Notes: generated by a model not told the origin, from the sequence alone. A stretch of DNA of 64,000 nt from an uncultured Aquimarina sp. (GCA_937958985.1 CALGLV010000011.1:1-64000); one strand, 5' to 3'; counted from the first letter of the stretch, positions 52,243 through 63,907 are shown. Numbers and translations: made by a program.

Positions 52243-52734
52243 TTAATTTAGATTACCTAAATCAATATTTATTGGCTGAACGCCCTCTAATCGCATAGTT
52301 TTAGGATCTAAGATTTTGAAATCGTCACAACGGTCTTTACGCATTAGTTTTTCTATGATCTCAGTATGTGGAGGCGTAATTTTTCGAGTATTCATATCAA
52401 TCCAAGTACCCGTCATAATTCCTCTGGCAAAATTATCGCCTTTGTGATTGTAAAAGTTATGACGTATTTCATAAAAAGTCCCATCTTCACTCAATCCAGA
52501 AACTTCTTGACTTACATAAATGGGTTTTCCAGGGAATACTTCTTTAAAATAATGAATTTGCTCTCTTAAAACTACTGGCCCCAGTGCCCACGTTTTTAAA
52601 TCCCCATAGCTCACACCATTGGTGACCATATGTTTCATTCTTGTAGCACTCATTAAATTCATATAAGCAGAGTTTGCTAAATGTTGGTTAGGATCTAAAT
52701 CACTCCAACGAATTTCCATTTTATTTAAAAACAT
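52243..52734 (-). CDS. Hotdog-fold acyl-CoA thioesterase
   Basis: This 163-residue protein has a 4-hydroxybenzoyl-CoA thioesterase-type hotdog fold. The motif RWSDLDPNQHLANSAYMNLM carries the conserved Asp near the active site. Substrates are probably acyl-CoAs; the exact one is not known. It converges with the GDPD-like gene, whose stop codon is one base away, and diverges from lysS. The first ATG is used. Confidence 0.88.
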   Translation of the reverse strand: MFLNKMEIRWSDLDPNQHLANSAYMNLMSATRMKHMVTNGVSYGDLKTWALGPVVLREQIHYFKEVFPGKPIYVSQEVSGLSEDGTFYEIRHNFYNHKGDNFARGIMTGTWIDMNTRKITPPHTEIIEKLMRKDRCDDFKILDPKTMRLEGVQPINIDLGNLN

Positions 52735-52840
52735 AGCTTTCTTTCAAAATTGATACCTAAAGGTACTTAATTTCATTATGCGCTCACAGTATTAATGGAT
52801 TTTAAGTAATATATATAGTGCTTTATTAAGACGAAAAGCA

Positions 52841-52875
52841 AATTCATAATTCATAATTCTCAATTCCTAATTTAG
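52841..52875. repeat. Degenerate AATTCNN heptad repeat upstream of lysS
   Basis: Five consecutive 7-nt units, AATTCAT, AATTCAT, AATTCTC, AATTCCT and AATTTAG, end six bases before the lysS -7 box. The unit shares ATTCA with the perfect ATTCAAC array at 1-142. Confidence 0.75.
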
Positions 52876-52880
52876 ATGAT

Positions 52881-52888
52881 TATCTTTG
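52881..52888 (+). promoter_or_regulatory. -7 element for lysS
   Basis: TATCTTTG matches TAnnTTTG, 20 bases before the lysS ATG. The heptad repeat occupies the region where a -33 box would lie. Confidence 0.7.
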
Positions 52889-52907
52889 CGCTTCTTAAAA
52901 GTATACT

Positions 52908-54617
52908 ATGCAATTATCCGAACAAGAATTAATCCGTAGAGACAAGCTTAAAACACTTCGCGAAATGGGAATCAACCCTTATCCAGCAGATTTGTTTCCT
53001 TTAGATAATACTTCTAAAAGTATTAAGGAAAACTATGAAGAAGGAAAGAAAGTAATTATTGCTGGTCGTTTAATGCGAAAAAAAATACAAGGAAAAGCTT
53101 CTTTTGCTGAAATTCAAGATTCCGAAGGACGTATTCAGGTATATTTTAATAGAGATGAAATTTGTACTGGTGAAGACAAAACAGCTTATAATGATTTGTT
53201 TAAGAAATTACTAGACTTAGGTGATTTTATAGGGATTGAAGGAGAATTGTTTACTACCCAAGTAGGTGAGATAACTGTTTTTGTAAAAGAATTTAAGCTT
53301 TTGAGTAAAGCTTTGAAACCATTACCATTACCTAAAACAGATAGTGAAGGAAAAACTTACGATGAGTTTAATGATCCTGAGTTACGATACCGTCAGCGTT
53401 ATGCAGATTTGGTAGTAAACCCACATGTAAAAGAAGTGTTTGTAAAGCGAACCAAGCTTTTTAATGCTATGCGACAGTTTTTTAACGACCGCGAATATTT
53501 TGAAGTAGAAACCCCTGTATTACAACCAATCCCAGGAGGAGCTTCAGCACGTCCATTTACAACACACCACAATTCATTAGATATTCCTTTGTATATGAGG
53601 ATTGCTAATGAATTATATTTAAAAAGATTAATTGTTGGTGGTTTTGATGGGGTGTACGAATTTTCTAAAAACTTCCGTAACGAAGGAATGGACCGTACGC
53701 ACAATCCAGAGTTTACAGCTATGGAGATTTACGTAGCTTACAAGGATTACAATTGGATGATGGATTTTACCGAACAGCTTTTAGAGCACTGTGCCATTGC
53801 TGTAAACGGAACTTCAGAAGCCACTTTTGGAGAACATACCATAAACTTTAAAGCGCCATACGCTCGAGTAACTATGGCAGACTCAATTAAGCACTTTACA
53901 GGATTTGATATTACAGGAAAATCGGAAGAAGAACTTTTTGAAGCCGCAAAGGGCATGGGAATTGAAGTGGATAAAACCATGGGTAAAGGAAAGTTAATTG
54001 ATGAGATGTTTGGTGAAAAATGTGAAGGAAATTACATCCAACCCACATTTATTACTGACTACCCTAAAGAAATGAGCCCGTTGTGTAAAACACACCGAGA
54101 TAATCCAGAATTGACAGAACGTTTTGAATTAATGGTTTGTGGAAAAGAAGTCGCAAATGCGTATTCTGAATTAAATGATCCAATAGATCAGTTAGAACGT
54201 TTTGAAGCACAATTAAAATTAGCCGCTCGCGGAGATGATGAAGCGGGAGAATTCATAGATTACGATTTTATTCGTGCTTTAGAATACGGAATGCCTCCGA
54301 CTTCTGGATTAGGAATAGGGATGGACCGCTTGATTATGTATTTAACGAATAACCAATCGATACAAGAGGTATTATTTTTTCCTCAAATGCGACCAGAAAA
54401 AAAGGCAATTGCACTTACTGACGAAGAAAAAGCAATAGTGGCTATTTTAAAGAAAAATTCGCCAATAGACCTTAATGGGCTTAAAGAACAATCAGGTTTA
54501 AGTAATAAAAAGTGGGATAAAACCATTAAAGGCTTAACTAAAAACAAAGTAGCCGCTGTAACTAAAACAGATGAAGGCTTGTTTGTGGCTTTGGTGCAAT
54601 TATTTAAAGTTAATTAA
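52908..54617 (+). CDS. lysS: Lysyl-tRNA synthetase, class II
   Basis: LysS charges tRNA-Lys. The 569-residue protein has the OB-fold anticodon domain (about residues 40-150), motif 2 (FRNEGMDRTHNPEFTAMEIY) and motif 3 (GLGIGMDRLIMYLT). The core normally ends near residue 500; here about 70 residues follow, with LNGLKEQSGLSNKKWDKTIK resembling a winged helix. I recall this tail in other Bacteroidetes. The promoter and heptad repeat lie just upstream, and a strong terminator follows. Confidence 0.96.
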   Translation: MQLSEQELIRRDKLKTLREMGINPYPADLFPLDNTSKSIKENYEEGKKVIIAGRLMRKKIQGKASFAEIQDSEGRIQVYFNRDEICTGEDKTAYNDLFKKLLDLGDFIGIEGELFTTQVGEITVFVKEFKLLSKALKPLPLPKTDSEGKTYDEFNDPELRYRQRYADLVVNPHVKEVFVKRTKLFNAMRQFFNDREYFEVETPVLQPIPGGASARPFTTHHNSLDIPLYMRIANELYLKRLIVGGFDGVYEFSKNFRNEGMDRTHNPEFTAMEIYVAYKDYNWMMDFTEQLLEHCAIAVNGTSEATFGEHTINFKAPYARVTMADSIKHFTGFDITGKSEEELFEAAKGMGIEVDKTMGKGKLIDEMFGEKCEGNYIQPTFITDYPKEMSPLCKTHRDNPELTERFELMVCGKEVANAYSELNDPIDQLERFEAQLKLAARGDDEAGEFIDYDFIRALEYGMPPTSGLGIGMDRLIMYLTNNQSIQEVLFFPQMRPEKKAIALTDEEKAIVAILKKNSPIDLNGLKEQSGLSNKKWDKTIKGLTKNKVAAVTKTDEGLFVALVQLFKVN

Positions 54618-54625
54618 TTAAAAAT

Positions 54626-54664
54626 AAAGAAGCGGATGTCTATTTTTTAGGCATCCGCTTCTTT
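54626..54664. terminator. Intrinsic terminator between lysS and the YdeP-like gene
   Basis: AAAGAAGCGGATGTC pairs with GGCATCCGCTTCTTT around a nine-base AT loop, between convergent genes. Confidence 0.9.
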
Positions 54665-54707
54665 TATCTTGTTTACATTTAAAGACTTCTATATTAGCAT
54701 AAATAAT

Positions 54708-56999
54708 TTACGCATTTTTCTTAAAAATCCTCACCACCACAGATTTACTAATAGGGGTGTTACTCTTATCGGCATAATGATTATACGGTACCAATACATT
54801 AGTTTCAGGAAAGTATGACGCTACATTTCCTTTAGGGATATCGTAGCTAATTAACTTGAAGTTTTCGGCATGTCTGGTAACACCATCGTAGGTGCTTGTT
54901 AAGTTTACAATGTCTAAAGGTTGAAATCCGAAAGTTTCTATATCATTAGGATTCATTAAAATGACTCTACGCTCATTATAAATACCACGGTAACGATCAT
55001 TCATTCCATAAATAGTAGTGTTAAACTGATCGTGTGAACGAATGGTCATCATTAAAAATTCATCTTCTTTTAAATTGTGATTTGGAAGTTCGCAATTACT
55101 AAATTGAGCTTTGTTATTGGGAAGCATACTAAAATTCAAATCTCGTACATTATTAGGCAGGTAAAACCCAGAACCTTTCGATTTGGTATTTATTCCCTTA
55201 AAGGAAGGAATTACAGCAGCTATTTTTTCGCGTATTAACGCGTAATCTTTGCTTAAAGATAACCAATCCACAGGGTGATTTCCTTCAAAATAAGCTTCGG
55301 CAATACCACCAATAATTTCAGGTTCACTTTTTAAGTTTTTAGATGCAGGTGTTAAAAGTCCTTTGGACTGATGTACTTTTCCCATGCTGTTTTCTACGGT
55401 GAAAAATCGAGCTTTACCTTTACTGGTATCAAATTCAGAACGTCCAAGTGTGGGTAAAATTAAAGCTGTTTTACCCGCAGTAGTATGCGATCGATTTAAT
55501 TTGGTACTCACCTGTACGGTTAAATCACATTTTTGTAATGCTTGTGCAGCATAATTAGTATCAGCAACTGCCGAAACAAAATTTCCGCCTAAAGCGAAAA
55601 AAACCTTTGCTTTACCTTCGTGCATTGCAGGAATAGCCTTCACAGTATCTAAACCTTCTTTGTTGGGGCAATCAAATCCAAATACATTTTTGATAGCAGT
55701 ATTTAGTTGTTCTGAAACATGATGCATTATTCCGACAGATCTATCTCCTTGGACATTACTATGTCCGCGAACAGGACAAGTACCGGCTCCTGGTTTTCCT
55801 AAGCTTCCTTTTAGTAATAATAAATTGACACACTCTTTAATGTTTTCAACACCATTTTTATGTTGCGTTAAGCCCATAGCCCAACAAATAATAATTTTTT
55901 CTTTTTTAGCTAAAATCGAAACAGCTTCATCAATATGGGTTTCGTCAACTCCCGATTGTTGTATTAAATCGGCTAAGTCATAGTCTTTTAAATGATCCAT
56001 TAAGGAATCGTAACCATTGGTATGCTTTTCTATAAATTTATGGTCAAACACATTTTGATTTAGAGCATCCAAAAGTGCTAGTTTTTTAATTATAGCTTTC
56101 AGTAGTGCTACATCTTCATTTATTTTTACACGTAAGTGAATATCGGTTATCGCTTCGCCACCTAGTAGTGCGCCTTTAATTTCTTGCGGATTTTTAAAGC
56201 GAATTAAACCAGCTTCTTCAAGAGGATTAACACTAATTACTTTACCCCCGTTTTCCTTGCATTTTTGTAAGGCGGTAAGCATTCTGGGGTGGTTAGTTCC
56301 TGGGTTTTGCCCAATAACCATTACTACATCAGCTTTGTCAAAATCTTCGAGTTTTACAGAGCCTTTACCTATTCCTAAAGTTTCTTTTAGTGCAAACCCA
56401 CTAGATTCATGACACATATTAGAGCAGTCGGGCATATTATTAGTGCCAAAAGCCCTAATAAATAATCCATACAAAAAAGCCGCTTCGTTACTCGATCTTC
56501 CCGAAGTATAAAAAATAGCCTCATCCGGATGATTCAAGTTCTTAAGTTGCTTAGCAATTAAACGGTAAGCGTCTTCCCAGGCTATGGGTTGGTAGTGAAT
56601 GCTGTTTGGATACAAAACCATAGGTTCGGTTATGCGTCCGCTTTTGCCAATTTCATAATCCGTCCAATTCGAAATTTCTTCCACTGAGTATTTGGAAAAA
56701 AAAGCAGCATCTACTTTTTTGTTTGTAGCTTCTTCGGCAAGTGCTTTAGCTCCATTTTCACAATATTCAGCTACTTTGGAAGGCTTTTCTGGGTCGGGCC
56801 ATGCGCAGCCCGGGCAGTCAAAACCTTCTTTTTGGTTCATTTGAGCAAGGCCTTTAACAGATTTACTCACTCCCATTTCTTTAAAGGCATGTTGTAATGC
56901 TACTTTTACAGCTTTGGTTCCTGCGGCATATTTGGCAGGTTCTTTAAGTTGTAAATCCGAAAAATTAGTGTTTCCAGTTATTGAAATATTTCTTTTCAT
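54708..56999 (-). CDS. FdhF/YdeP family molybdopterin oxidoreductase
   Basis: This 763-residue protein belongs to the formate-dehydrogenase-like molybdopterin family, YdeP subgroup. It shows CPGCAWPDP near the N-terminus, FYTSGRSSNEAAFL, CSNMCHESSGFALKETLG and the bis-MGD region VIGQNPGTNHPRML. There is no typical N-terminal 4Fe-4S motif. The substrate is unknown. I chose the ATG at 56999 (MKRNISITGNTNF) over the TTG at 57050. It lies downstream of the AraC regulator on the same strand, 82 bases away, so the regulator may control it. Confidence 0.88.
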   Translation of the reverse strand: MKRNISITGNTNFSDLQLKEPAKYAAGTKAVKVALQHAFKEMGVSKSVKGLAQMNQKEGFDCPGCAWPDPEKPSKVAEYCENGAKALAEEATNKKVDAAFFSKYSVEEISNWTDYEIGKSGRITEPMVLYPNSIHYQPIAWEDAYRLIAKQLKNLNHPDEAIFYTSGRSSNEAAFLYGLFIRAFGTNNMPDCSNMCHESSGFALKETLGIGKGSVKLEDFDKADVVMVIGQNPGTNHPRMLTALQKCKENGGKVISVNPLEEAGLIRFKNPQEIKGALLGGEAITDIHLRVKINEDVALLKAIIKKLALLDALNQNVFDHKFIEKHTNGYDSLMDHLKDYDLADLIQQSGVDETHIDEAVSILAKKEKIIICWAMGLTQHKNGVENIKECVNLLLLKGSLGKPGAGTCPVRGHSNVQGDRSVGIMHHVSEQLNTAIKNVFGFDCPNKEGLDTVKAIPAMHEGKAKVFFALGGNFVSAVADTNYAAQALQKCDLTVQVSTKLNRSHTTAGKTALILPTLGRSEFDTSKGKARFFTVENSMGKVHQSKGLLTPASKNLKSEPEIIGGIAEAYFEGNHPVDWLSLSKDYALIREKIAAVIPSFKGINTKSKGSGFYLPNNVRDLNFSMLPNNKAQFSNCELPNHNLKEDEFLMMTIRSHDQFNTTIYGMNDRYRGIYNERRVILMNPNDIETFGFQPLDIVNLTSTYDGVTRHAENFKLISYDIPKGNVASYFPETNVLVPYNHYADKSNTPISKSVVVRIFKKNA

Positions 57000-57046
57000 T
57001 AGTAAATCGTAGCCTATAAATGGGTAATAATTTTGAGTATTCAGAA

Positions 57047-57067
57047 ACAATGAAATTGTATCATTGT
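57047..57067. promoter_or_regulatory. Inverted repeat between the AraC and YdeP genes
   Basis: ACAATGA and TCATTGT face each other across seven bases, 48 bases before the YdeP ATG. It may be an operator or a weak terminator of the regulator gene. Confidence 0.3.
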
Positions 57068-57081
57068 AATTTATTTAAACT

Positions 57082-57969
57082 TTAGTTATGGTTACTAACA
57101 TACTTTTTAGGAGTAGTACCAAACTTTTTCTTAAAAGCTGCTATAAAATGGCTCGAAGTACTGTAGCCAATCTTTAAACCAACTTCACTAACATTATCGC
57201 CTTCGGCTAATAGTTTACAAGCCAATTCCATTTTATGATCAAATAAAAAGGTAAATACAGGCTCTCCATAAATTTGTTTAAATCCGTCTTTTAGTTTTTT
57301 TAATGATAGGCCAACTTCTAAAGCTAAATCTTGAAGCGTTGGAGGTTCAGCCATGCGGTGAATAATTATTTTTTTGGCTTGCTTTATTTTTTGAACATTT
57401 ATTTCATCTGCTAAAAAAGGACATTGCTCTACATCAGCATCTTCGGGTTTGTTAAAATGAAGACTTAATAATTCGTAGGCCTTAGCTTTATAGTATAGTT
57501 GCTTAAGGGAGCTGTGCACATTAAAATTCATTAATTGATTTAAAACTACAGCCATCGATGGTGAAATAGCCATATCGGAATAGTATTTCTTATCCTTATT
57601 TTCTTCACTTAAAAAAGGAATATAATTAGCTTCCATGGAAAATAAACTATGAAATTTTTTAATTGAAACGAGTAAGGTAATTAACCATGAGTTAGGCTCA
57701 ATTTGTAAATTCATAGGAAGCTCGCGAGTGGGGTTATAAAGCAGTAACGAGGTTTCTTCGCGCATAGGCATGGTGTAAGAGCCATTGTTAAAACTAAATG
57801 TTCCAGAGCCTTTTATGGCGTAATGAAATTGAATAAAACTACTATCTATATCTCTGATTACAGTTTGCTTTTCCTTAGTCTCATTTTGAAATTTCAATAT
57901 TTGAAAATGCTCTTCCAAGCGAATTTCTTCCATTAACCCTTCGGCGATATTTTTTGAAATTAATTCCAT
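57082..57969 (-). CDS. AraC family transcriptional regulator
   Basis: This protein (295 residues from the ATG at 57969) has an N-terminal beta-barrel-like sensor domain (about 10-150), a segment with EQCPFLADE, and a C-terminal pair of helix-turn-helix motifs (about 195-290; TLQDLALEVGLSLKKLKDGF and VSEVGLKIGYSTSSHFIAAF). The track's TTG start at 57999 is less likely. It diverges from hemA with a 199-base spacer and leads toward the YdeP gene, so it may control either. Ligand unknown; similar PchR-like regulators sense siderophores or iron, which is only an analogy. Confidence 0.88.
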   Translation of the reverse strand: MELISKNIAEGLMEEIRLEEHFQILKFQNETKEKQTVIRDIDSSFIQFHYAIKGSGTFSFNNGSYTMPMREETSLLLYNPTRELPMNLQIEPNSWLITLLVSIKKFHSLFSMEANYIPFLSEENKDKKYYSDMAISPSMAVVLNQLMNFNVHSSLKQLYYKAKAYELLSLHFNKPEDADVEQCPFLADEINVQKIKQAKKIIIHRMAEPPTLQDLALEVGLSLKKLKDGFKQIYGEPVFTFLFDHKMELACKLLAEGDNVSEVGLKIGYSTSSHFIAAFKKKFGTTPKKYVSNHN

Positions 57970-58122
57970 AGTTGATGTTATAGATGTTGTTTTTATCAAT
58001 TATAAATAACGTTTAAATATACAGTATTATTGGTGTTTATGCAGTGTAATTAACATATTTTCAACACAAAATTGTTCAAAATACTTTTAACGATATTTTT
58101 TAATCTTGTGGCGTTATTTTTC

Positions 58123-58145
58123 AGTCGCCTAAGCGACTAGTTTTG
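58123..58145 (+). promoter_or_regulatory. hemA promoter with overlapping palindrome
   Basis: TAGTTTTG (58138-58145) matches TAnnTTTG, 23 bases before the hemA ATG. AGTCGC-CTAA-GCGACT (58123-58138) is a palindrome that sits directly against and one base into this box, a plausible operator. No -33 box was found at normal spacing, so the promoter may need an activator. Confidence 0.6.
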
Positions 58146-58168
58146 TAGTTAAATTAACACTTTTTTTA

Positions 58169-59419
58169 ATGGAGCCTCATTTACGAGCTAAAGGCACTAA
58201 TTTTTACAGTATAGGACTCAGCTATAAAAAGGCAGATGTTGTTACTCGCGGGAATTTTAGTGTTAGTGATGAGGGTAAGAAAAACATTTTAAAACAAGCG
58301 AAGGAAGAGGGAGTAGAATCTCTTTTGGTAATGTCTACTTGTAACCGAACGGAATTACATGGTTTTGCCCAACACCCATTTCAACTTATTAAATTACTGT
58401 GCGAGCACACTCATGGTACCGTTGAAGAATTTGAAAAGGTGGCTTATGTTTTTAAAAACTCCAAAGCTATATCTCATTTATTTAAAGTAGGGACCGGTTT
58501 AGATAGTCAAATTTTAGGCGATTTTGAAATTATAAGTCAAGTAAAGCAAGGCTTTAAAATGGCTAAAAAATCCCAAATGATTAATCCTTTTATGGAGCGT
58601 TTGGTAAATGCGGTAATACAAGCAAGTAAGCGTATAAAAAATGAAACCGAGATTTCTTCTGGGGCAACTTCGGTATCCTTTGCTTCTGTGCAATACATAC
58701 TTAAAAATGTAAAAAGTGTATCCGAAAAAAATATACTGTTATTTGGTACGGGAAAAATAGGCAGGAATACCTGTGAAAATTTAATTAAACATACCAAAAA
58801 CGAGAATATTACACTAATTAATAGAACCAAAACCAAAGCAGAAAAAGTTGCTGGTAAGTTTAATTTAATAGTAAAAGAATACGCAAATATTCAAGCTGAA
58901 ATAGCGCAAACAGATGTTTTAGTTGTCGCTACAGGTGCGCAAAATCCAACGATTTCTAAACAACTTATACACACCAACAAGCCATTATTAATATTGGACT
59001 TGTCAGTGCCTAGGAATGTTTCTGATAACGTGACTGATTTGCCTAATGTAAGTTTAGTACATTTAGATAATCTATCTCAAATTACCGATGATACATTAGC
59101 TAAAAGAAAACTGCAAATACCTAATGCAGAACTTATTATAGAGGAGATTATCGTTGAATTTAATAGCTGGTTAGAAACTCGAAAATTTGCACCTACAATT
59201 AAAGCTCTAAAGCAAAAATTAACGGTGTTACGCGATACAGAAATTAATCAGCATTGTAAAAAAAATAATGATTTTAATGCTAATGATGCAGCGGTTATTA
59301 GCGATAAAGTAATTCAAAAAATAACGGCACAAATTGCGCATCACCTTCGCGAAACGCAACACAATGCCGACGAAAGTATCGAATTGATACAAAAAGTATT
59401 TCAACTTCAAAACTTATAA
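58169..59419 (+). CDS. hemA: Glutamyl-tRNA reductase
   Basis: HemA reduces glutamyl-tRNA to glutamate-1-semialdehyde, the first step of C5 haem synthesis. The 416-residue protein has the catalytic cysteine in VMSTCNRTELHGF, DSQILGDFEIISQVKQ, the NADPH-binding LLFGTGKIGRNTCENL and a C-terminal dimerisation domain. It heads the tight hemA-hemC-hemD-hemE run. A palindrome overlaps its promoter and an AraC gene diverges from it. The next enzyme, HemL, is not in the window. Confidence 0.97.
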   Translation: MEPHLRAKGTNFYSIGLSYKKADVVTRGNFSVSDEGKKNILKQAKEEGVESLLVMSTCNRTELHGFAQHPFQLIKLLCEHTHGTVEEFEKVAYVFKNSKAISHLFKVGTGLDSQILGDFEIISQVKQGFKMAKKSQMINPFMERLVNAVIQASKRIKNETEISSGATSVSFASVQYILKNVKSVSEKNILLFGTGKIGRNTCENLIKHTKNENITLINRTKTKAEKVAGKFNLIVKEYANIQAEIAQTDVLVVATGAQNPTISKQLIHTNKPLLILDLSVPRNVSDNVTDLPNVSLVHLDNLSQITDDTLAKRKLQIPNAELIIEEIIVEFNSWLETRKFAPTIKALKQKLTVLRDTEINQHCKKNNDFNANDAAVISDKVIQKITAQIAHHLRETQHNADESIELIQKVFQLQNL

Positions 59420-59421
59420 TA

Positions 59422-60336
59422 GTGGACAAAGTTATTCGTATAGGTACCCGAGATAGTGAATTAGCACTTTGGCAAGCCAATACTGTTCAGCAACAATTAG
59501 CGGATTTAGGATATCAGTCCGAATTAGTTCCTGTAAAATCAACAGGCGATTTAATTTTAGATAAACCTTTATATGAATTAGGGATTACGGGGGTTTTTAC
59601 TAAAACTTTAGATATTGCCATGATTAATAACCAGGTAGATATCGCAGTGCATTCTATGAAAGACGTACCTACGTTATTGCCAAAAGGTATTGTCGAAGCA
59701 GCAATTTTACCTCGTGCACAAACTCAAGATATTTTAGTTCATAAAAACTTTTCTCCCTCTAATAACAACACCATAATTGCAACAGGTAGTTTACGCCGTC
59801 AAGCACAATGGCTTCATAAATATCCAAACCATACAATGGTAGATTTACGAGGGAATGTAAATACACGTATGCAAAAGTTAAGCGATAGTGATTGGCAAGG
59901 AGCTATTTTTGCAAAAGCAGGACTTGCTCGCATAGGGCTTACGCCAGAAAAAACTATTGATTTAGATTGGATGATACCAGCACCAGCACAAGGAGCAATG
60001 CTTGTAGTTGCTATGGAGAACGATGAATTTTGCAGAAAAGCGTTGGCTAAATTAAATGATAAGAATACGGAAACGTGTGTGCATGTAGAGCGTAATTTTC
60101 TGAAAAAACTAGAAGGTGGCTGTACAGCTCCTATAGGAGCTTTAGCTACTATTAAAAATGGGAAAATATATTTTGAAGGAGCTTTGTTTTCATTAGATGG
60201 AAAACAAAAAATAAGTATCATTAAAGAATGTGCCATTAATAAAGCTGAAAATATAGGAGAAATTTACGCAGAGGAACTGCTGGTTAAAGGAGGTAAAGAA
60301 TTGATGAAAGAGATTAAGGCGCAAATGGCTTCTTAA
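59422..60336 (+). CDS. hemC: Porphobilinogen deaminase
   Basis: HemC joins four porphobilinogens into hydroxymethylbilane. The 304-residue protein has IGTRDSELALWQA, HSMKDVPTLLP, RRQAQWLHKYP and the dipyrromethane cofactor cysteine Cys234 in LEGGCTAPIGA. The start codon is GTG at 59422, two bases after the hemA stop, so translation is likely coupled. HemD follows within 25 bases. Confidence 0.97.
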   Translation: MDKVIRIGTRDSELALWQANTVQQQLADLGYQSELVPVKSTGDLILDKPLYELGITGVFTKTLDIAMINNQVDIAVHSMKDVPTLLPKGIVEAAILPRAQTQDILVHKNFSPSNNNTIIATGSLRRQAQWLHKYPNHTMVDLRGNVNTRMQKLSDSDWQGAIFAKAGLARIGLTPEKTIDLDWMIPAPAQGAMLVVAMENDEFCRKALAKLNDKNTETCVHVERNFLKKLEGGCTAPIGALATIKNGKIYFEGALFSLDGKQKISIIKECAINKAENIGEIYAEELLVKGGKELMKEIKAQMAS

Positions 60337-60360
60337 TACTTAACGACACAAAAGGTATTG

Positions 60361-61005
60361 ATGAAAACAGTATTATCTACAAAAAAATTAACTAAATCTC
60401 AAAAAGAGCATTTGCTTAATGCGGGATTAGCTGTTGTAGATGTTGATTTTATTAAAACAGAGGTAATAGATTTTGAATGTGAAAACACTATTGAAAATGC
60501 CATTTTTACAAGTAAAAATGGGGTGAAAGCGGTTTTTGATAAATCAATTAATATTGAAAATGTCTGTTGCGTAGGAAAAAGAACAGAGCAATTAATAAAT
60601 GATTTTGGTGCTAAAGTTCAAATTTTTGCTGAAAATGCAGAAAAATTAAGCAACGCTATTATTGAAAATGTTTCTGATAAAAAGTTTTATTATTTCTGTG
60701 CTGAAGACCGGTTAGATACTTTGCCAAATAAATTAACCGAAGCAAATATAAGCTGGAAAGAAATCCCCGTTTATAAAACACAGTACACACCAAAAAAATA
60801 TAACCAACAATTTCACGGTGTATTGTTTTACAGTCCGTCAGGAGTAGAAAGTTTTTTTAGTGTAAATACAATGCCAGAACATAGTTTTTGTATAGGTGAA
60901 ACCACAGCAAAAGCAGTAAAAAAATACACAAAAAATTATACTGTAGCAACAATAACTACAGTAGAGAATGTGCTTGTAAAAGCTATAAAATATTTTAAAC
61001 AATGA
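60361..61005 (+). CDS. hemD: Uroporphyrinogen-III synthase
   Basis: HemD cyclises hydroxymethylbilane to uroporphyrinogen III. The 214-residue protein (ATG at 60361; the track's TTG at 60358 is one codon earlier) has the loosely conserved HEM4 fold, with [12 protein letters not shown] and [14 protein letters not shown] as the best motifs. Its place between hemC and hemE makes it the likely pathway enzyme, while the paralogue at 20490 is outside. Its TGA overlaps the hemE ATG (ATGA). Confidence 0.92.
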   Translation: MKTVLSTKKLTKSQKEHLLNAGLAVVDVDFIKTEVIDFECENTIENAIFTSKNGVKAVFDKSINIENVCCVGKRTEQLINDFGAKVQIFAENAEKLSNAIIENVSDKKFYYFCAEDRLDTLPNKLTEANISWKEIPVYKTQYTPKKYNQQFHGVLFYSPSGVESFFSVNTMPEHSFCIGETTAKAVKKYTKNYTVATITTVENVLVKAIKYFKQ

Positions 61006-62027
61006 TTAAAAACGATCTATTTTTAAAAGCATTAAAAGGAGAAACGGTACAAAGACCTCCAGTTTGGATGATGCGTCAAGCGGGAAGGTATTTGCCAGAT
61101 TTCATGAAGCTAAAAGCGAAGTATGATTTCTTTACGAGATGCCGTACACCAGAATTAGCTACCGAAATTACAGTAATGCCAATTCATCAAATTGGTACTG
61201 ATGCAGCAATATTATTTAGCGATATTTTAGTAGTACCACAAGCCATGAATGTTGAGGTGCAAATGAAAGACGGTATAGGTCCATGGTTACCAAATCCTAT
61301 ACGATCTCAGAAGGATGTAGATCAAGTAATTGTTCCTAATGTAGAAGAGGAGTTGAGCTATGTATTGGATGCCATAAAAATGACTAAAGAAGCCTTGAAT
61401 GATGAAGTGCCGTTAATTGGTTTTGCGGGCTCTCCATGGACTATTTTGTGTTATATGGTGCAAGGGCAGGGTTCTAAGAATTTTGATAAAGCAAAGGCTT
61501 TTTGTTTTCAAGAGCCTATAGCGGCGCATACATTATTACAAAAAATAACCGATACTACTATAGCATATTTAAAAGCTAAGGTTGTAGCAGGCGTAGATGC
61601 AGTTCAGGTTTTCGATAGTTGGGGCGGAATGTTATCTCCTGTAGATTATCAAGAATTTTCTTGGAAATACATTCAACAAATTATAGATGCTTTAAAAGAT
61701 GATATTCCAGTAATTGCTTTTGGAAAAGGATGTTGGTTTGCTCTTAAAGAAATGGGGCAATCGGGTGCTTCAGCACTCGGAGTAGATTGGACATGCTCAG
61801 CAGCAAATGCGAGGTATTTATCGGGAGGAAAAATCACATTGCAAGGTAATTTCGATCCTTCTCGATTGCTATCTCCGCCAGCAGAAATTAAAAAAATGGT
61901 TACTCAAATGATAAATGAATTTGGGAAAGATCGCTACATAGCTAACTTAGGACATGGAATTTTACCCAATATTCCTGTTGCTAATGCGCAGGCTTTTGTA
62001 GATGCGGTAAAGGAGTATAGAGGATAG
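61002..62027 (+). CDS. hemE: Uroporphyrinogen decarboxylase
   Basis: HemE removes four carboxyl groups from uroporphyrinogen III to give coproporphyrinogen III. The 341-residue protein has the [16 protein letters not shown] signature, [24 protein letters not shown] and [12 protein letters not shown]. Its ATG overlaps the hemD stop, and a strong palindromic terminator follows. HemF, which uses its product, lies at the other end of the window. Confidence 0.98.
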   Translation: MIKNDLFLKALKGETVQRPPVWMMRQAGRYLPDFMKLKAKYDFFTRCRTPELATEITVMPIHQIGTDAAILFSDILVVPQAMNVEVQMKDGIGPWLPNPIRSQKDVDQVIVPNVEEELSYVLDAIKMTKEALNDEVPLIGFAGSPWTILCYMVQGQGSKNFDKAKAFCFQEPIAAHTLLQKITDTTIAYLKAKVVAGVDAVQVFDSWGGMLSPVDYQEFSWKYIQQIIDALKDDIPVIAFGKGCWFALKEMGQSGASALGVDWTCSAANARYLSGGKITLQGNFDPSRLLSPPAEIKKMVTQMINEFGKDRYIANLGHGILPNIPVANAQAFVDAVKEYRG

Positions 62028-62114
62028 TTGCATATTTTGAAGGCAAAATAATCGATTTTTCTTTTGTAATTTAATAAAGGTTTAAGTTTATCTAAAGCTT
62101 ATTTTCAAAATAAA

Positions 62115-62148
62115 AATAGCCCACAAAAATTAATTTTTGTGGGCTATT
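62115..62148. terminator. 34-nt palindromic terminator between hemE and groL
   Basis: AATAGCCCACAAAAATT and its exact complement meet with no spacer (17-bp arms). It lies between convergent genes and can serve both. Confidence 0.85.
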
Positions 62149-62166
62149 AAATTTTATGAAAATGAT

Positions 62167-63907
<1,741 letters not shown>

